From Thraustochytrium sp. TN22 (lineage: Eukaryota > Sar > Bigyra > Thraustochytrida > Thraustochytriidae), in assembly GCA_013306675.1 (NCBI GenBank), contig JABLUY010000135.1, positions 1 to 64,000 on the forward strand: a DNA stretch of 64,000 nt, written 5' to 3'. How positions within the stretch are numbered: the first letter of the stretch is position 1; each line of letters opens with the position of its first letter. The notes beneath the pieces were generated by a model. That model was given only the letters and a program-made list of their open reading frames with translations. It was not told the DNA's origin and searched no databases. Below, piece after piece: positions 28,749 through 38,815 of this stretch. Position numbers and translations under genes: made by a program.

Positions 28749-30227
28749 TCACATGCCGAGAAAGTCCTCTACCTCCTCAAGCTCGCGCTTGGCAGCCTGG
28801 CGCTTCGAGTAGGCGAGCTCGCGTTTCGCGGGGTCGCTTTCAAAGTCCGGGTGCTCAACAATGGCGCCGTGGCAGCGCGCGCGGGGGCACGGCTTGGGAA
28901 AAGGTGGGGTCTCCATGAACTCCTTGAGCTCGGAAAAGATCCACCAGCAGCCGCAGGAAGGCGTGCGCGTGGGGCGGCTCATCTTGCGGCGCGCGATGGC
29001 ATCCTGTGCTTCTGCTGGGTCAGGCGGGAAGATGGGCTTGCCGGAGATGGGCGAGGTCTCGAGCGGCAGGCGGAAGATGAAGTCGTGCGTGAGGAAGTGC
29101 ACAACGGCGCGGATACAGCGCTGCGGGCCGATGTCCTCGTTGCCGGTGACGCGGCGCCACTCGCGTAGCTGCTCGGCCTCAGCCTCAGCGGCCTCCTTCT
29201 CCTCGCGCAGGCGCTCCTTCTCGAACTCCTGCTTGGTGAGCTTGCGCAGCTCGCGGCGAGCGGCGCGGCGCACCTTGGTACTGTGTTCAAAGATGTGCAG
29301 CTGCTTGTTGTAGGACGCGTTGACCTGTCGCAAGTCCGTGGCCTTCTTCAGAAAATCCACGTCTTGTTTGATGTCCTTGAGGTGCGCCGCAGTCATCTTC
29401 ACGGGCCGCCCGGCCGCACCTGCGGACCCGGCGCTGCGCGGCGGCGCGATGAGACGCTCCACCACCACGGTCGTTGACTGCTGCACGGCGCGCTCCACGG
29501 AAATGCCAATGGAGCACTTGCGTGCGATCTCGCGCGACTGCAGCAGAAACACCGTGAAGACGGAGGCCGGCATGCTGCACTTGGGAATCTCTACCTCAAG
29601 CGGCGTCGCCGGATACTCCTCCGGCACCGTCACGACGGCGCGCATCATGTACTTGCCGCAGGTGGCCTTGATCTTGAGCGTGCCCTCCTGGTCGTTGACC
29701 GCCACCGTGAAGCTCGGCTCCTCCTTGGCGAGCGCCAGCGTTTGCCGCACCTCGGGCGTGGCCCACAGCAGCTGGTTCTCGTGCACAATCTCGTCCACAT
29801 AGGCATAAAAGGCCGCGACGTGCGGTCGCCCCGAGGTGCCCAGGCCGCCCTCAGCCGCCGGCGCCGCGAGCTTTTCCCGGAACATGGACTGCAGCTTGTC
29901 CACCAGCTTGTCCGGCAGGGGCTCGCTCGACACCTCCACGTGCAGCGGCTCCTGCGGGTACCGTTCCGTGAACTGCACGTGCAGCGTTAGCCGCCGGTAC
30001 GCCGTCTTGTGGCAGGCCAGCTTCGCGAAGTCCTCCGTGAACGTCAGCAGGTGGTGCGCGTGGATGACTTCGCGCAGCTCTTCGCGGTCGCGGGCCACGG
30101 CCTCCTCGCGCGTCCACACGCGGCCGGTATCCTCTCCCAGCGCCATGCCCTCCAGCGCCTCCGACGGCGGCAGCTGCGGCGGCGCAGCCGGCGCAGGCGC
30201 CGTCGTCTCGCGGCTCTCGCCCGACAT
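28749..30227 (-). CDS. Tandem RWD-like protein with C-terminal Cys cluster
   Basis: 492 aa from ATG 30227 (MSGESRETT); a longer frame lacks an ATG. Residues about 45-120 look like an RWD domain (LTLHVQFTERYPQEPLHVEV) and residues 170-240 like a second (LKIKATCGKYMMRAVVTVPEEYPATPLEVEIP); both have the YPxxPLEV turn typical of RWD/UBC-like folds. Residues 310-360 are a charged coiled coil. Near the end C425, C427, C447, C452 and a following His lie in PSCGCWWIF and PPFPKPCPRARCHGAIVEHPDF, spaced like half of a RING or other zinc site. This suggests a ubiquitin- or signalling-related adaptor, but the zinc ligands are fewer than in a full RING. The exact family is unknown to me. Confidence 0.75.
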   Translation of the reverse strand: MSGESRETTAPAPAAPPQLPPSEALEGMALGEDTGRVWTREEAVARDREELREVIHAHHLLTFTEDFAKLACHKTAYRRLTLHVQFTERYPQEPLHVEVSSEPLPDKLVDKLQSMFREKLAAPAAEGGLGTSGRPHVAAFYAYVDEIVHENQLLWATPEVRQTLALAKEEPSFTVAVNDQEGTLKIKATCGKYMMRAVVTVPEEYPATPLEVEIPKCSMPASVFTVFLLQSREIARKCSIGISVERAVQQSTTVVVERLIAPPRSAGSAGAAGRPVKMTAAHLKDIKQDVDFLKKATDLRQVNASYNKQLHIFEHSTKVRRAARRELRKLTKQEFEKERLREEKEAAEAEAEQLREWRRVTGNEDIGPQRCIRAVVHFLTHDFIFRLPLETSPISGKPIFPPDPAEAQDAIARRKMSRPTRTPSCGCWWIFSELKEFMETPPFPKPCPRARCHGAIVEHPDFESDPAKRELAYSKRQAAKRELEEVEDFLGM

Positions 30228-30245
30228 GCCTTCCGCCGTGCCCAA

Positions 30246-30293
30246 CTGCGCGCTCGCTCGCTCGCTCGCTCGCTCGCTCGCTCGCTCGCTCGT
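30246..30293. repeat. CGCT tetranucleotide microsatellite in the leader of the RWD gene
   Basis: About eleven CGCT units lie 20-65 nt upstream of the ATG at 30227. Similar but shorter runs precede several other start codons in the window. Confidence 0.9.
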
Positions 30294-30674
30294 GCGAGAA
30301 CAAGGAGGCCGCCGGCCGCGCTGCGCCTCCGCCTACCTCGCGCCGCGCGGCGGGGAGGGCGCCGCCGATGCTCGCGGGTCGGGCGGCGTCGCGTTTGGGT
30401 TTTGCTTTTGGGTCCAGCCGTCGACCTCGGTGAGGCCCGGCCCGACTCGGAGGGCGCTCAGCTGCGCGGTGCCAGTGAGGAGGGAAACCAGCAGCAGCAG
30501 GCCAAGCAGCAGGCCAAACAAGAGTTGCTTATCGCGGTCTTCAAGTTGTGTGATGCCGCGTGTCAGGAAAAGAGACGATCGTGGTGGCCGCGAGCCAACA
30601 GGTCACGGCCAGCAATTCCCTCATCAGAATCTTTCCAAGACGAAGCAAACGAGTCCGATTGCAGCAGGCTTGTT

Positions 30675-30832
30675 GGCTGTTTGAGCCCGGCGTGCGAGCT
30701 GTGCGAAAAGAGCAAGGATCCTGAGCACAAGATCGCAGTTACGCGCTTTTCAAGGCTGTTTGAGCTCGGCGTGCCAGCTGTGCGAAATGAACAAGGATCC
30801 TGAGCACAGGATCGCAGTAACAACACGATTTT
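30675..30832. repeat. 79-bp tandem direct repeat
   Basis: Copies start at 30675 and 30754 with GGCTGTTTGAGC, and share AGCTGTGCGAAA, then CAAGGATCCTGAGCACA and GATCGCAGT. Divergence is a few substitutions. Confidence 0.85.
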
Positions 30833-30939
30833 TGAAGCAGGACGTGCACGAACATCGCACTGGTGGACTTTGCAAGTCAGGGACTTGGAGGTGCTTGCCG
30901 AGGAAGAGAGGAAATGGACAAGGTTTACATCAGTTCTAA

Positions 30940-32007
30940 TTAGAGGCGGAAGGAGGAACCGACAATGGCGGCGAACTCGCCGTCGTCCAGAACGGCGGGC
31001 GAGAGGCGGACGAAGTAGGCGATAAAGTCGGCCTCTTCAAGGATGTCAGAGGGCGCGAAAGCGGCCCACTGGTGCGCAAACTCCTCGGCGACAACGTCCA
31101 GGTGCTCGGAGTGCCGCAGGCCGCGCGGCTGCAGCACGAAGCGGTCAAGCACGGCCTGGAGCGTGAAGGGCCCAGGGATGCCGGCAAGGAGAGTGGCGAG
31201 GAGGTCGGTGACCATGGCGTGGCGCGGCGCGGGGAGCGGGCCGCAGAGCGCACGCTCGAATTCGAGGTGGTCGATAGCGCCGGAGCCGTCTTTGTCGAAG
31301 TGCTCCCAGACGACCTCGAAGTCGTCCGGCGTGAGGCGCTGGCCGAGGTCGGCGAGCAGGTCCAGCAGCTCGGCGCGCGAGAGCGTGCCGGAGGCGTCTG
31401 CGTCGTAGGCAAGGAAGACACGGTGCAGGAGGTGCATGGCGTGCGTGCCGTGCATGTCGAGGATGGCTGCGCGCAGGTTGCGCACGGGCACCGGGACGTT
31501 GGGCAGGTCGCGCGTCGCCGGCAGGCGGTACTGCGAGTCATTTGCGGCGTTGTTGCTGATCTTGTTCTCGGTCATAAAGCGGCGCTCGCGCGTCTCGCGG
31601 TCCATGGACCAGTGTGCGCGGTACTCGTCCAGGTCGGCGCGCGTGCGGTGCACGGAGCGCAGCGGGAAATGCGAGCCAAATTGCGCCTGGAAGGTCGCGT
31701 GGTTGGCCGGATCGTAGGCGAGCTGCGCGATGCTGGCGGGCTTGTCGAGCTTGGCTGGATCCTGGTACGTGACCAGGCTCAGGGGCGACTCATACTTGGA
31801 CTCGGTCTCGAGCGTGAGCCCGAACGCCCTGCGCGTCTTCTTGGCGCCCTCCAGCTCCGCGGACCCCTTGGTCGTCTCGAAGCCGGGCCGCTCCACGAAA
31901 GTCGTGCTCGGACCCGTCACGCGGTCCTCCACCCAGTTGCCCGTCAGTGTGTTGGGGCCGTAGATGGCCTTGCCGCCGCGCAGCGCCACCGTGCCCTTGC
32001 TCGTCAT
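30940..32007 (-). CDS. EF-hand protein, possibly flagella-associated
   Basis: 355 aa from ATG 32007. Two canonical EF-hand loops are visible: D202-A-D204-A-S206-G-T-L-S-R-A-E213 and D238-K-D240-G-S242-G-A-I-D-H-L-E249. The segment about 255-350 (LLATLLAGIPGPFTLQAV, then DFIAYF) probably holds degenerate partner hands, as in calcyphosin-like proteins. Residues 1-150 have no globular signal but contain YGPNTLTGNWVEDR and short Pro/Tyr motifs of a kind seen in proteins that lie along ciliary microtubules. The calcium-binding call is firm; the ciliary suggestion is inference only. No signal peptide or membrane segment is seen. Confidence 0.85.
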   Translation of the reverse strand: MTSKGTVALRGGKAIYGPNTLTGNWVEDRVTGPSTTFVERPGFETTKGSAELEGAKKTRRAFGLTLETESKYESPLSLVTYQDPAKLDKPASIAQLAYDPANHATFQAQFGSHFPLRSVHRTRADLDEYRAHWSMDRETRERRFMTENKISNNAANDSQYRLPATRDLPNVPVPVRNLRAAILDMHGTHAMHLLHRVFLAYDADASGTLSRAELLDLLADLGQRLTPDDFEVVWEHFDKDGSGAIDHLEFERALCGPLPAPRHAMVTDLLATLLAGIPGPFTLQAVLDRFVLQPRGLRHSEHLDVVAEEFAHQWAAFAPSDILEEADFIAYFVRLSPAVLDDGEFAAIVGSSFRL

Positions 32008-34041
32008 GGCGCGTACGCGCTCGACGCCGGGCTTTTCTCGCGGCCTGCTTGATCGACGCCCTTCTCGGCTTGCTTGCTGCTGCGTCCGAGTCTGCCGCGT
32101 GCCTCGCCTTTACGCTCGCAGCCAGTCAGGCGGATTCAAGTCGCCTGGCCGCCGACTCGGAGCCAGGCGAGCCAAGCGGCGCCACGCAAGCCAAACTCAT
32201 TGACAGTGAGCACGTGCACAGAGAACGGGATTGAGCCGTTGAGCCCTCGAGGACCCGGGTGCGCAGCCGACGCATGGGGCACGCGGTGATGCCGCGGACA
32301 CGGGCGCCGCGAGCAGTGGCGCCATCACTGGCTGGCACCACGCTGCAAGGCGCCGCCACAAGCGAAAAGGATAAGAGTCCGAGAGCGAGTCGACGAGTCG
32401 GCGCGAGTCGGCCGAGTCGGCGAGTCGGCCTCGTCCCCGGGTCGTTCTAACTGTAAAAGCTTACAGTTTTGGGGGAGGAGGCTTCGTGTAGACCTTTTGC
32501 GACACCTGTCAGTGCGCCAGACGTATAGCGAGCGCCGGGCTCCTCGAGCCGCAAGGGGTTGCGCTCTCATTGGGCTGTGCACTGCTAGCGGTGGTGGCCG
32601 GTGGCGGGACGGCTCGGGGGCGTGGCGGCGGGCGGCGGGCGCCTGCGCCTCCGTTCTCCGACTCCAGATCTGAGAACGGTGCGAGGGGCGCGCTGCGGCG
32701 CGCTGCGGCGCGCTTGGACGCTTGGCGCTCCACGGCGCTCTCCAGCCGCAGCGCTCACATCATCAGGCTCTGCACAGCGCGTGGTGCAGGGGAGCCTACA
32801 GACGGGGCACGCGGCGCTGGCAGCGGAACGCATGTAAGAGCCTGGTGCGCAGTGCGCAGCTCGCCCCCGCTCTCCACCGCTCGCCCAGAGGCCCGTGCGT
32901 CCGAGTCGCCAGCCTGGGTCACGCTTGCTCAACGAAACCAGCTAGCCTAGGCGACACGCGCCAGGCTGCGCCCAGCCAGCCCAGCTGGGGTTCTCCTCTC
33001 GGACCTCTTCAAGTTCGCTCGCTCCGAGTCCGCGGCGCTTGGTTTTGTGGCTGCGCGCGTCTCATGCTCTGACAGTGAGCCGGGCAAGGTCGAAGAACGT
33101 CACATCTGATTCGTCGTCGCGTCCGGCACTGCGGGCCTTTGACCACGACAAAGAGGCCGCTCTCGGGCCGAGCCAGCGCAGCAGCACTTGCCCAGGCTGG
33201 CTCGTGCAGCGGTCGCGGCACGCGGTCGCCTCGGCGTCGAGCAGTCTCTGAGAACGCTCCGGCACGCTACGAGCTACGCTCGCCCAGTGCTGCAGTGCAC
33301 GCGCCAGCACGTGGTGGCGGCCAGGCCAGCGGCGGCAAAACCTTGGCTCCGCTCCGTCGCCGCCGTCGCCGCTCTCGCCAGGCCGGCCTCGGCTGGACTC
33401 GAGTCGCCCCGGCAGCGGCCAGGTGGCAGACGGCCTGGGCGGCCGCCTCCACGCGGTTCTTCTCGGGCTCGCTCGCCTCGCCTCGGCGAGCGAGCAAGCA
33501 AAGCCCGAACTCGACTGAGTTGGAGGTGTTGTTATCTGCTGCACAGCGGCACGCGCGGCGCGCCTCGCTCGCGGGGGCGGTCGGCGGCCGGAGGCGGCGC
33601 AGCGCGAGGCCGCGCGGAGGGGGGAGGGGGCGCCGCGGCGCAGACGGCCGGCCCCGGCGCGGCGCGCGGCGCGGGAGCGTGAGCGCGCGCGCGGCTCGGC
33701 TCGGCACGCGGCGCCGCGCGGAGTCGTGCACGGTGCGAACGGGCCGGCGACCGGTGGGTGTGCAAGCCAAGCGCGGAGGCACAATCAAAACGCGGGCGGG
33801 CGGCGCGGGCGCGGGCGCGGGCGAGGGCGCGGGCGCGGAGGGCGGCGGCGCGGCGCGGCGGGCGCGCGCGCTGGCAGCGGAGGCGCGCGCGCGGCTGGGC
33901 GCGGGCTGGAGGCGGGGCGGGGCCGCGGGCGGGCGGCGCGAGGACGGCCAGGGCGGCGCGGCGCGCAGCGGAGCGCTGCGGCTGCGCGAGGCGGGCGAGA
34001 GGGCGAGGCGCGTGACGGGCGAGGCGCGCGAGGTCGCGTGG
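32008..34041. other. 2-kb divergent intergenic region
   Basis: No supported gene. Overlapping ORFs in all frames have biased composition (Arg, Ala, Pro, Gly). It contains repeated GAGTCGGC-like units (about 32380-32440), GCGCGCTGCG repeats near 32688 and a TTCAAGTT site at 33008. From about 33540 it is almost pure C+G up to the hydrolase ATG. Confidence 0.5.
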
Positions 34042-34965
34042 ATGAGCCTGTGGTCGTGCCTGTTCCCGCAAAGACCCACGGACGCAATGACGTTTGCGTA
34101 CGTGCGCAACGTGCCGACGCAGCGAGGTGGGACCTGCCTGCTCATTGTGGACCCGCAGAATGACTTCCACCCAAACGGCAGCCTGGGCATCCCGGCGGCG
34201 GGCGCGGACGCAGAGCGAATCAGGAGCCTCATCCTCGACAACCTGAGCGACATCACGGAGATTTACGTGACGCTGGACACGCACGCCAGATACCACATCG
34301 CACACCCGATCTTCTGGGTCAACGAGAACGGCGAGCACCCGGCGCCGTTCACGAGCATCTCCGCGCAGGATCTTACGGACGGCGTATGGAAGCCGACGCG
34401 CAGCGAGCCAGGGCTCAAGGAGTGGTGCATGCACTACGTAACCAAGCTCGAGGCCAACGGACGCTTCACGCTCACCATCTGGCCGGAGCACTGCCTCATT
34501 GGCAGCAAGGGCCACGCGGTGCACGATACCATTCGCGAGGCGCTCGACGCCTGGGAGAATCATGCCAAGAACTGCGTCGAGTTTGTTATTAAGGGCAACA
34601 ACAGCTACACGGAGCACTACTCCGCCGTCGAGGCCGAGGTGCCGCGCGACGACGACCCCCATACCAAGCTCAACACCGGCCTCATCGACTCTCTCAGGAT
34701 GCATGACCGCGTGCTGATCTGTGGCCAGGCCAAGTCCCACTGCGTCAACTTCACCACGCGCGACATTGTCGCGCACTGGCCCGAGGCCGAGCGCCACCGC
34801 CTCGTCCTGCTCGAGGACGGCTGCAGCTCCGTCGTCGGCTTCGAGGCCGAGGGCGAAAAGTTCATCTCCGAGATGCGCACCGCCGGTCTCCCCGTCTGCA
34901 AGGTTGCTGACGCCTTTTCCGACGTCGTTGGTGCCCCCATGCTCAGCGACGCCAAGCGCACCTGA
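34042..34965 (+). CDS. Isochorismatase/nicotinamidase-like cysteine hydrolase
   Basis: 307 aa from ATG 34042; a second in-frame ATG at 34087 has a better -3 base and is also possible. The fold's catalytic triad is visible: D37 in IVDPQNDF, K184 in EFVIKGNN and C234 in GQAKSHCVNFTTRD. Candidate metal ligands lie in TLDTHARYHIAHPIFW (D79, H81, H85, H88), as in nicotinamidases. WPEHCLIGSKGHAV matches the conserved loop WPxHC. Family members hydrolyse nicotinamide, isochorismate or other amides. The several insertions compared with the usual 200 residues make the substrate uncertain. It would be a soluble enzyme, since no targeting signal is evident. Confidence 0.85.
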   Translation: MSLWSCLFPQRPTDAMTFAYVRNVPTQRGGTCLLIVDPQNDFHPNGSLGIPAAGADAERIRSLILDNLSDITEIYVTLDTHARYHIAHPIFWVNENGEHPAPFTSISAQDLTDGVWKPTRSEPGLKEWCMHYVTKLEANGRFTLTIWPEHCLIGSKGHAVHDTIREALDAWENHAKNCVEFVIKGNNSYTEHYSAVEAEVPRDDDPHTKLNTGLIDSLRMHDRVLICGQAKSHCVNFTTRDIVAHWPEAERHRLVLLEDGCSSVVGFEAEGEKFISEMRTAGLPVCKVADAFSDVVGAPMLSDAKRT

Positions 34966-36409
34966 GCCACCCCTCTCTGTCTGCCCTGCAGGACCACCGT
35001 CTCTGCATCAGCTTAAGATTAACAGCGGTGACGACGCAATTGCGCATTGGGCGTTGCGCCAAGGCTTGCAACGGAAGAGACAGGGCGCCTGTGTCGAGGG
35101 ACGCGGTATTCTCATAAATCAACGAAACGTCTTTTTTGAGGCCAACCACGGTACCCCCTCGAGGTTGGACGTTGCTCGTGTGCCAATCCAGCTTCGCTGC
35201 ACTTTGCAATGCCTGCCTTGCCGGCACGGTCGCCGTTTATGCGCACTGTTTGCAAGGACTATCCTTGGCTGCGCGCGGGCCAATTCTGCAAAAGCCAATT
35301 TTGCAAAAGGCTTGCAGTGGTGTGCCGCTGGGTCACAACTGCAACGAAGAACCAAAACAAACCGGACGCAGCTCCGTGGAGGCCGTGTTTGAACACTCTG
35401 GCTGGTAAACTAAACACACGATCAACCATCAGGCCCGTGGCACGTTCATCTCTTTGGAGGCTATCCTGAGCGCGGCGCAGCCCCTGACCCTGACTGCCGC
35501 ATCTCCACGAGCGGCGAGGTTCTGATCCTGACTGTCGCATCGCCACGAGCGGCGAGGTTCTGACCTCCTCGAGCCTTTTTCCTCCTCCTCCTCGTCGAAG
35601 TCACGGTCCTCGTCCGGGTTTCAAGGACTGCACTCACGCATGCTTTGCGCAAGTTGGCGAGCACCACCGTGAGCTCACCCAACTCCAGGCCCCGGGACGT
35701 GCGTCGTGGACCGCTTCAGAGTTGGCTTGCTGCTGCCAGGCTACGAAGCCACGCCTTGTTCGTTCCCCCAAGCAGGCCGAGCTGGCCGGCGAGGCACGTG
35801 GTACTGGTTCCATACCACTACCGGCAGAACACCGCCGGCCGGGCTTCGATTCGGTCGATTCGGAGCCAACTCGAACAAGCCGCCGCAAGCGCGGCGATTC
35901 GACCGTGGCTCGGAAGCGAGCAAGCCTTCGCGAGCGACTCGGACCCGAACGACTTCAAGTTGAAGCGCGGCGATCCGCCCGTGCCCGTGCCCGTGCCTGT
36001 GACCGTGACCGTGACCCGCCGCAAGCGAGCTCTAGCCTCGGCTACTAGCCTAGTAGCTAGAGCAGCATGCCTTGGCGAGCGAGCTGCGCGATGCAAAGGC
36101 GCTACGCGCCCGGCACGGAGCGCGCGCGGCGCCCGCGCGGGCGGCGGCAGCGGGCCCGCGCGAGCGGCGGCGCGTGCTGGCGAGCAAGCGAGCGCGGCGC
36201 GAGCGAGCGAGCGAGCGTGGGTGGGTGGGAGGCGCGAGCCGGGGCCCGGGGCAGGGCCGAGAGCGCCGCGAGAACGGCGACACGGCGAAGAGCGCGACGA
36301 GAAGGCAGGCAGACGAGAATCTGCAGACGCGCGGGCGCGGCGCGAAGGCAAACCGAGCCGAGGCGAGCCGAGGCGAGCCGAGACGGGACGCGGTGGGACG
36401 GACGGCGCG
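34966..36409. other. 1.4-kb intergenic region upstream of a spliced LRR gene
   Basis: No gene supported. It includes a 38-bp repeat (35484-35559), a perfect TTCAAGTTGAA palindrome (35954-35964), a CCCGTG/GACCGT hexanucleotide run (about 35979-36017), an 8-bp inverted repeat GCTACTAG-C-CTAGTAGC (36041-36057) and GAGC/CGAG-type repeats (about 36180-36220). Confidence 0.5.
35484..35559. repeat. 38-bp tandem repeat, two copies
   Basis: Copies at 35484-35521 and 35522-35559 share CACGAGCGGCGAGGTT and CCTGACTG. A third partial unit begins at 35560. Confidence 0.85.
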
Positions 36410-37661
36410 ATGCTGCCCAGCTGGCCGTCCCACGTGGCTGCGTGGCTGGCGAAGATCGCGGACAACCTGCGCAGTGCCGTGGCCTGGCCCGCCCGTGGGA
36501 CGGTCAACAAGAACGAGGAGCTGCAGGCCGCGGCCCCGGAGGACGTGCTCACGACGTCGGGCGGCCAAAACGCTCGGTTGCAGGAGCGCCTGCGTTGTTG
36601 CGCGCGTGCGCAATTGTGGAAGCTCATGGTACAGAGCACGCGAGTTGATCTTCAAAGACGCGGATATGACGACACGACTTGGGGCCTTCCGCAGCTTGAC
36701 GAGGTGTCTAACTTGGGGAGGCCCCCCTCTCAGACCTTCTCGGAGTTTGCCGCCGACGGCATTATCGACGCCAATGATCGGGTGTGCCTGTTGTACGTTG
36801 TTCCGAAATCCTCCTTCCGAAATCCTTCCTCAATTGGAGTGGCATGACTGACCAGACCGCGGGCCGCTACAGAAACGGGAATCGCCAAGTCCCGCTTCAC
36901 TTAGGCCGTCAGCTTCACGACGGTATGATGTCCAGACTCCGTGCATCGCGCGTTGTCGCGCTTTAGTACGTTTCGTCCAAACGAGTGCCCATATCTGAGC
37001 CCAGCCCAACTGACCAGCGCCACCGACGCAGCATCGACGAGACCAATCTCACCACCAGGTCCTGCGCAAACTTTCTGGGCGAGGTCTTCCAGCTGAAGTC
37101 CCTTGTGCATATTGAGTACGTTCGGCGCCACGACGAGCAAGCGCAGTCAATCTGACATTTGAACTTGCCATGGACAGGATTTACATGTGCACGCTCAGCG
37201 ATGAGGTCATGAGTGCCATCGCAAAGGCTCTGCCCGCCGGAAACCATCTCAGAACTCTCCGCATCGCCAATTGCAACTGGTCCGGAGGGAGCCATGCCGT
37301 GTGGGACAATGTGCTCCAGACGATCGAAACCCGGTGCCTCTTTCTTACGGCACTCGTGTACGTTCACAGTCCGACTTGAAATATCTTCCTGACCACTCAC
37401 GCCCTGTTTGCGCTTCTCATGATCAGGCTACCCGAATTAGGATCCCGCCGGGACGAAAATATGTGTAAAGACGTCGTGAAGCGACTGGAGCATCGCCGCG
37501 AGGCGCGAGTCAGCAAGGTACAACACGATTCGATCATCGTTTTCAACATGTATACCTACGAGCTGTTTGCTCGAGGTTACCTCCGCTCGGCGAGGAACTT
37601 CGCTAGACTGGCGGCGAGCCAAACGACGGGTAACAGCTCGAACCTCCCGCATGACCAGTAA
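36410..37661 (+). CDS. Spliced RNI-type leucine-rich-repeat protein (five exons)
   Basis: No single ORF covers this gene. My model joins exons 36410-36792, 36873-36965, 37032-37115, 37178-37357 and 37427-37661, giving 324 aa. Introns are 80, 66, 62 and 69 nt, all phase 2, each beginning GTACGTT and ending CAG. Joined exons give repeating RNI-like units, for example LHDGMMSRLRASRVVAL, ETNLTTRSCANFLGEVFQ and LSDEVMSAIAKALPAGNHLR followed by TLRIANCNW. The first exon (127 residues) has no signal peptide and a less repetitive N-terminus. RNI-type LRRs are protein-binding scaffolds. A GTACAA inside the last exon could be a further donor, which would change the final 50 residues. The same splice rule in the 45-kb LRR gene supports the model. 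Confidence 0.65.
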
Positions 37662-37859
37662 GGTTCAACACAGTCACCAAAATCACAAGCAGTTGCCGTT
37701 TGTCTACATTTGTCTTGACCTCGCGCGCACGGTTAGCGGCAGCCTTCCTTTCCAGGATGGTGTTTCTGCGCCAGCGCATTTCCTCGGAGAGACGTTGTTA
37801 TGCATGCGTGGCACGTCGTCCGAGTCTTCAAATAGGCATGGTCATGAGCACCGTCTGCA

Positions 37860-38780
37860 TCAGAAGCCACCCATATCATCGTCCTCATCGTCGTCCTCAT
37901 CGTCACCAGCATCCTGCATGATCTGCTTCTGGGCGTCCATATCAATGGTGCGCGCGAGGTGCTCGCGCTCTTGACGGGCCTTCTCGCGCGCCTCGTTGCG
38001 CTCTCGCTCCTCGCGGTCGCGCGCCTCGTCCTCGGCGCGCTTCCTGCGGGCCTCGTCCTCCTGTGCCTGCGCGCGGAGCGCCTGGATCTCCCGGGCGCGG
38101 TCCTCCTTGATCTTCTTCTCGATCTCCTGCAGCTTGCGCTTGCGCGCGATCTGGCCGCGGTGCTGCGCCTGCGCCTCGCCCCACAGGCCCTTGACCTCGC
38201 CGGGCGTCATGTGCACGATGCGCGTCAGGCTGCGCGACCGCTGCCGGACCAGGCCTGCCGGGGGCGACACAGCCCCAAGCCCAGCCCCAGCCCCAGCCCC
38301 AGGCGCCGCGTTCGCCGCCGCCGCGTGCAGGCCATCCGCCGCCGCCGCGGCGCCGGCCCCGTTGGCAGCCAGCGCCGCGTCCGGCGGCGCCTGGTACCTC
38401 GCCACGGCCTCCCACGCGCCGTAGTCGCGCACGCGCGTCTTGCCGTCGTCCGCCTGCGCGCTGGCCTCGGCCTCCTCGGCTTTGCCGGCCCTGTCAGCCT
38501 TGGCGTCCTCCTTCTCCCTCTCCTGCCCGGCGTCCTTTTCCTCCTCTTCTTCCTCGACCGCCGCCGCGGCCTCCTCCTCGCGCGCGCTCCTGTACAGCGG
38601 CCGCATGCGCTTCCTCGCGGCGGGCGCCAGCGCCCTGCGCTCGCGCAGCAGCTTGAGCACCGACAGCGAGCCGCCGCCGCCGCCGCCGCCGCCGCCCTCC
38701 GCCGTGCCGCCGCCGCCGCCGCCGCCGCGCGCGGGCGAGGCGCCGCCGCCCAGCTTCAGCTTCACCTTCAGCTCCGCCAT
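37860..38780 (-). CDS. Unidentified basic coiled-coil protein
   Basis: 306 aa from ATG 38780 (MAELKVKLKLGGG). The much longer open frame beyond it (to about 41441) is antisense to the protease gene and is not real coding. Residues 10-35 are Gly runs. Residues 38-60 are basic (SVLKLLRERRALAPAARKRM), followed by acidic and Ala-rich linkers. Residues about 185-285 form a strongly charged coiled coil (RKRKLQEIEKKIKEDRAREI, then KRAEDEARDREERERNEARE), and the C-terminus is Asp-rich, ending DDMGGF. A conserved-looking SLTRIVHMTPGEVKGLWGEA precedes the coil. Overall style suggests a nuclear chromatin or RNA-processing subunit, but I cannot assign a family. Confidence 0.7.
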   Translation of the reverse strand: MAELKVKLKLGGGASPARGGGGGGGTAEGGGGGGGGGSLSVLKLLRERRALAPAARKRMRPLYRSAREEEAAAAVEEEEEEKDAGQEREKEDAKADRAGKAEEAEASAQADDGKTRVRDYGAWEAVARYQAPPDAALAANGAGAAAAADGLHAAAANAAPGAGAGAGLGAVSPPAGLVRQRSRSLTRIVHMTPGEVKGLWGEAQAQHRGQIARKRKLQEIEKKIKEDRAREIQALRAQAQEDEARRKRAEDEARDREERERNEAREKARQEREHLARTIDMDAQKQIMQDAGDDEDDDEDDDMGGF

Positions 38781-38781
38781 G

Positions 38782-38815
<34 letters not shown>

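Larger units (their letters stand above)
30228..30939. other. Promoter-side region of the RWD gene, 3' of the EF-hand gene
   Basis: No gene. It contains CGCT repeats directly before the RWD start codon, a TTCAAGTTGTG element at 30540, and a 79-bp tandem duplication (30675-30832). Confidence 0.5.

Noticed and set aside
33139-34041. N-terminal extension of the isochorismatase-like hydrolase
   Set aside because: The extension is an Arg/Gly/Ala-only frame with no in-frame ATG giving plausible protein; it is the C+G-rich leader.
36784-36966. Short intronless ORF as an independent small gene
   Set aside because: Its useful part is better explained as exon 2 of the spliced LRR gene, because it is bounded by an AG acceptor and a GTACGT donor in matching phase.
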